DNA of 64,000 nt from an uncultured Prevotellaceae bacterium (GTDB taxonomy: Bacteria; Bacteroidota; Bacteroidia; Bacteroidales; Bacteroidaceae): assembly GCA_902771155.1 (NCBI GenBank), contig CACXVS010000011.1, positions 1 to 64,000 of the forward strand, given 5' to 3'. The notes below the pieces were generated by a model that made no database searches, had not been told where the DNA came from, and was given only the letters and a program-made list of their open reading frames with translations. Both the position numbers and the translations under genes were made by a program. This document shows, piece after piece, positions 61,808-64,000 of this stretch (its first letter is position 1; each line of letters begins with the position of its first letter).

Positions 61808-64000
61808 CTAATTTTTATACTCCGAAGGTGTCACTCCGAATTGCTTCTTAAATACCACCGAGAAGTGGCTCTGTGTGCTGAATCCGCATTTGTCGGCAAT
61901 CTCTGATACGGTGTATTTGCCACTCTTCAGCAGTTCGGCTGCACGGTTAAGCTTGTAAGTACGGAAGAAATTGCTGGGTGTCTCGCCCGTCAGTCCCTTG
62001 ATCTTATAATACAGTTTTGTACGCGAGATGTAGAGCATCTTTGTAATGCGTGTCACGTCGAGTTCCGAGTTCGAGAGTTCATCCTCCATCAATTTGTAGA
62101 GTTCCTCCATCAAGTGCTTGTCTTGTTCCGAAAGTGCGTTTTCCACGCCCTCCTCTTCGGTCGTTGTCGCATTGGTCAGCAGTTTACGTACCCGTTCGCG
62201 GTTCTTCAACTGCGACTGGATGAGAGCCGAGAGCACAGCAGGTTCGAAGGGTTTCGTCACGTAGGCATCGGCCCCCACGCTCAGACCCTCGACCTGATTC
62301 TCGGCTGTAATCTTTGCTGTCACCAGAATGACGGGGATATGGCTCAACTGTATGTCCTGCTTGATCTCCTGGCACAGCTCATAGCCGTCCTTGCCGGGCA
62401 TGGCCACGTCGCTCAGTACGATGTTAGGCTCTTCGGCACGCATCTCCTCGAGTGCTGTGTCGGCATCCAGACAGGTAATCAGCCGATAGTCCTGCGAGAA
62501 CAGGAGACGCATGTAGTTGATGATTTCCGTGTCGTCATCGACAATCAGGATAGTAGGTCTCTGATCCTCTTCTTGTCCTGTCGGACGTTCTGTTTGTTGT
62601 AAAGCTGGCGTGTCGATTACTCTGAAGTCAGCTATGCCATCACCCTCCAGTGGCCGGCGCTCTTCTTCCGTATAGGCTTGCTCGTTCATGGGGTATGTTA
62701 GTGTAAACACAGCACCGCTACCCTCTAAACGGTTGTCGGCTACCAACTTGCCATGGTGCAGTTCTGCCAATCGTCGTGAGTAGTATAAGCCAATACCTGT
62801 TCCCCAGTTAACGATGGCCTTCGTCTGGTTGTCGAGCTGGTAGTATCGTTTAAAGATGTTCTCCCTCTGTTCCTCAGGTATGCCCTTACCTGTATCGGCT
62901 ACCCTCACCTTTACCTGCTCATCGGCGACATCGAGCGATACATCGATCCTTCCTCCATGAGGCGTAAACTTTAGGGCGTTAGATAGCAGGTTCGACACGA
63001 TCTTCTCCAACTTGTCACCATCGGTCCAGGCCATCAGTTGTTCGTTCATGCCCTGACGGTAGATAGTAATACCCTTTTCTTTGGCGTTAAACTCAAAGGT
63101 GTCGCAAATGTCATTCATCTCTTTTGCTATGTCGGCCTGCTCTACACTCAGTCTCAGGGTGTCGTTCTCCAGTTTGTTGAAGTCCATCAGCTGATTTACT
63201 AACTTAAACATCCTCCGTATGCTGCGTTGGGCTATGCTTAGCAGACTGCGCTCCTCGTTTTTGAGCGATGCGCTCTTGGCCAGTTGTCCTACAGGTCCGG
63301 CTATCATTGTCAGTGGTGTACGGAATTCGTGGGCTATGTTGGCAAAGAAACTCATATTCATCTGGTTCGTGCGCAGTTCCTGCTCCTTTTCCATCTGTGC
63401 CTGTCGGGCTGCTCTGCGTGCCCTTACCACTCGCTTGGCATTATGGTAGAGATAGCCTCCCAGCATAGCCCCTAGTATCAGATATATCATCCAAGCCCAC
63501 CATGAGAACATCGGTGCAGGCTCCACCGTTACCTTGATGGAGCGTTCGTCACTGTAGCCTTCCTCGCTGGCATTGTCGGTGGTGCGCACTCTGAAAGTAT
63601 AGTGGCCTGTAGGTAAGTTGGCATAGTTGGCTGAGTGGTTGCTGCCTGCGTCGGTCCAGTCGTCGTCAAATCCATCAAGCTTATAATAATAATGTAAGCG
63701 TTCATACTCCCCGAAATCGAGGGCGGTATATGAGATGCTGAAACTATTTTCGCTGTGCTTCAGTCGTATCTCCTCGCAGCTGTCGAGCATGACCTTGATG
63801 GGACCGTCTTCAGCAGGACGCACCAGTTGGTTGTGTATTTTCAAGTCGCAGATATGCAGGGGGAACTGCCTCAAGGTGTCGATGTCGGCTGGGTCGAACA
63901 TTGTGATGCCTTCGGTGCTGCCAAACACTAGACTGCCGTTGGGTAACTGACACGAGGCACGGTCGCAGAACTCATCACCCCCTATGCCATCAGCCTTATA
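61808..64000 (-). CDS. Hybrid two-component system sensor/regulator (HTCS), 5' end beyond window
   Basis: At least 731 residues visible; the frame is open to the window edge, so the N-terminal propeller repeats are cut off. In order: end of Reg_prop propeller (LVFGSTEGITMFDP), Y_Y_Y domain, one membrane helix (MIYLILGAMLGGYLY), histidine kinase with H-box FANIAHEFRTPLTMIAGP and ATPase boxes (NLLSNALKFTPHGG, DTGKGIPEE, GTGIGLYYS), receiver (ILIVDDDTE, DVAMPGKDGYELC) and AraC-type HTH at the C-terminus. Such one-protein systems turn on neighbouring polysaccharide-utilisation genes. Adjacent to and likely regulating the SusA-like amylase. Confidence 0.92.
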   Translation of the reverse strand, partial: YKADGIGGDEFCDRASCQLPNGSLVFGSTEGITMFDPADIDTLRQFPLHICDLKIHNQLVRPAEDGPIKVMLDSCEEIRLKHSENSFSISYTALDFGEYERLHYYYKLDGFDDDWTDAGSNHSANYANLPTGHYTFRVRTTDNASEEGYSDERSIKVTVEPAPMFSWWAWMIYLILGAMLGGYLYHNAKRVVRARRAARQAQMEKEQELRTNQMNMSFFANIAHEFRTPLTMIAGPVGQLAKSASLKNEERSLLSIAQRSIRRMFKLVNQLMDFNKLENDTLRLSVEQADIAKEMNDICDTFEFNAKEKGITIYRQGMNEQLMAWTDGDKLEKIVSNLLSNALKFTPHGGRIDVSLDVADEQVKVRVADTGKGIPEEQRENIFKRYYQLDNQTKAIVNWGTGIGLYYSRRLAELHHGKLVADNRLEGSGAVFTLTYPMNEQAYTEEERRPLEGDGIADFRVIDTPALQQTERPTGQEEDQRPTILIVDDDTEIINYMRLLFSQDYRLITCLDADTALEEMRAEEPNIVLSDVAMPGKDGYELCQEIKQDIQLSHIPVILVTAKITAENQVEGLSVGADAYVTKPFEPAVLSALIQSQLKNRERVRKLLTNATTTEEEGVENALSEQDKHLMEELYKLMEDELSNSELDVTRITKMLYISRTKLYYKIKGLTGETPSNFFRTYKLNRAAELLKSGKYTVSEIADKCGFSTQSHFSVVFKKQFGVTPSEYKN

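Overview
The window looks like chromosomal DNA of a Prevotella-type member of the Bacteroidota. Three things point there. Many genes have the Bacteroidota promoter (-7 TAnnTTTGC, often with a -33 TTTG about 20 nt upstream). There is a SusC/SusD pair with a hybrid two-component regulator. The two leftmost genes share a short C-terminal tail ending in YIQNGKK(R)VIK, which I associate with Prevotella secreted proteins. I see no phage, transposase, rRNA or CRISPR array; one tRNA-Pro(CGG) is present.

Layout. 1-2.4 kb: the ends of two tandem secreted genes, the second a beta-propeller. 2.4-18.4 kb: mostly housekeeping (dapL, acyl-CoA ligase, prfB, a CYTH protein, VanZ-like protein, two tandem NSS symporters, a HhH protein), then a striking operon: tatA, tatC, a membrane Fe-S protein that looks like a NapH-NapG fusion, a Tat-lipoprotein aldo/keto reductase with Fe-S clusters, and a DUF2461 gene. 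An esterase, an AEC permease and tRNA-Pro follow. 18.6-35.4 kb: two lipoproteins with murF, then folP-cdaA-pta-ackA, two CotH-kinase-like lipoproteins, and a minus-strand series (PfkB kinase, lpxH, DUF59, radC, four-helix-bundle gene, glycosyltransferase, efp). 35.5-40.5 kb: rpmH, PASTA protein, rluD, ddl, acyltransferase, NigD-like lipoprotein.

40.5-64 kb is the accessory part. A SusC-SusD pair with a two-repeat surface lipoprotein ends in a strong terminator. Next come four 21-bp iterons and a promoter, then three copies of a two-gene module: a polytopic membrane protein (DUF6057-like) followed by a lipoprotein that combines one CxxCH haem-c motif with a TolB/PD40-like propeller. Copies 1 and 2 are on the plus strand with a DUF4369 lipoprotein between them. 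Copy 3 is inverted and translationally coupled to a threonine-aldolase-like gene. The right edge holds a DUF3089 lipoprotein, a SusA-like GH13 amylase and a hybrid two-component sensor that runs off the window; the last two probably belong to a starch/alpha-glucan locus.

Two signals are not explained by genes. First, degenerate 7-bp (once 8-bp) tandem arrays sit exactly at operon junctions: they often supply the stop codon of one gene and the ATG of the next, and related arrays occur inside signal-peptide or loop coding sequence. A 14-bp end of this element also brackets the AT-rich four-helix-bundle gene as an inverted repeat. Second, two intrinsic terminators carry the -33 element of the next promoter in their loop.

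The best candidates for undescribed biology are the triplicated haem-propeller/DUF6057 modules, the Tat/NapGH-fusion/aldo-keto-reductase operon, and the heptad junction arrays. All functions are inferred from reading the sequence; no search was run.
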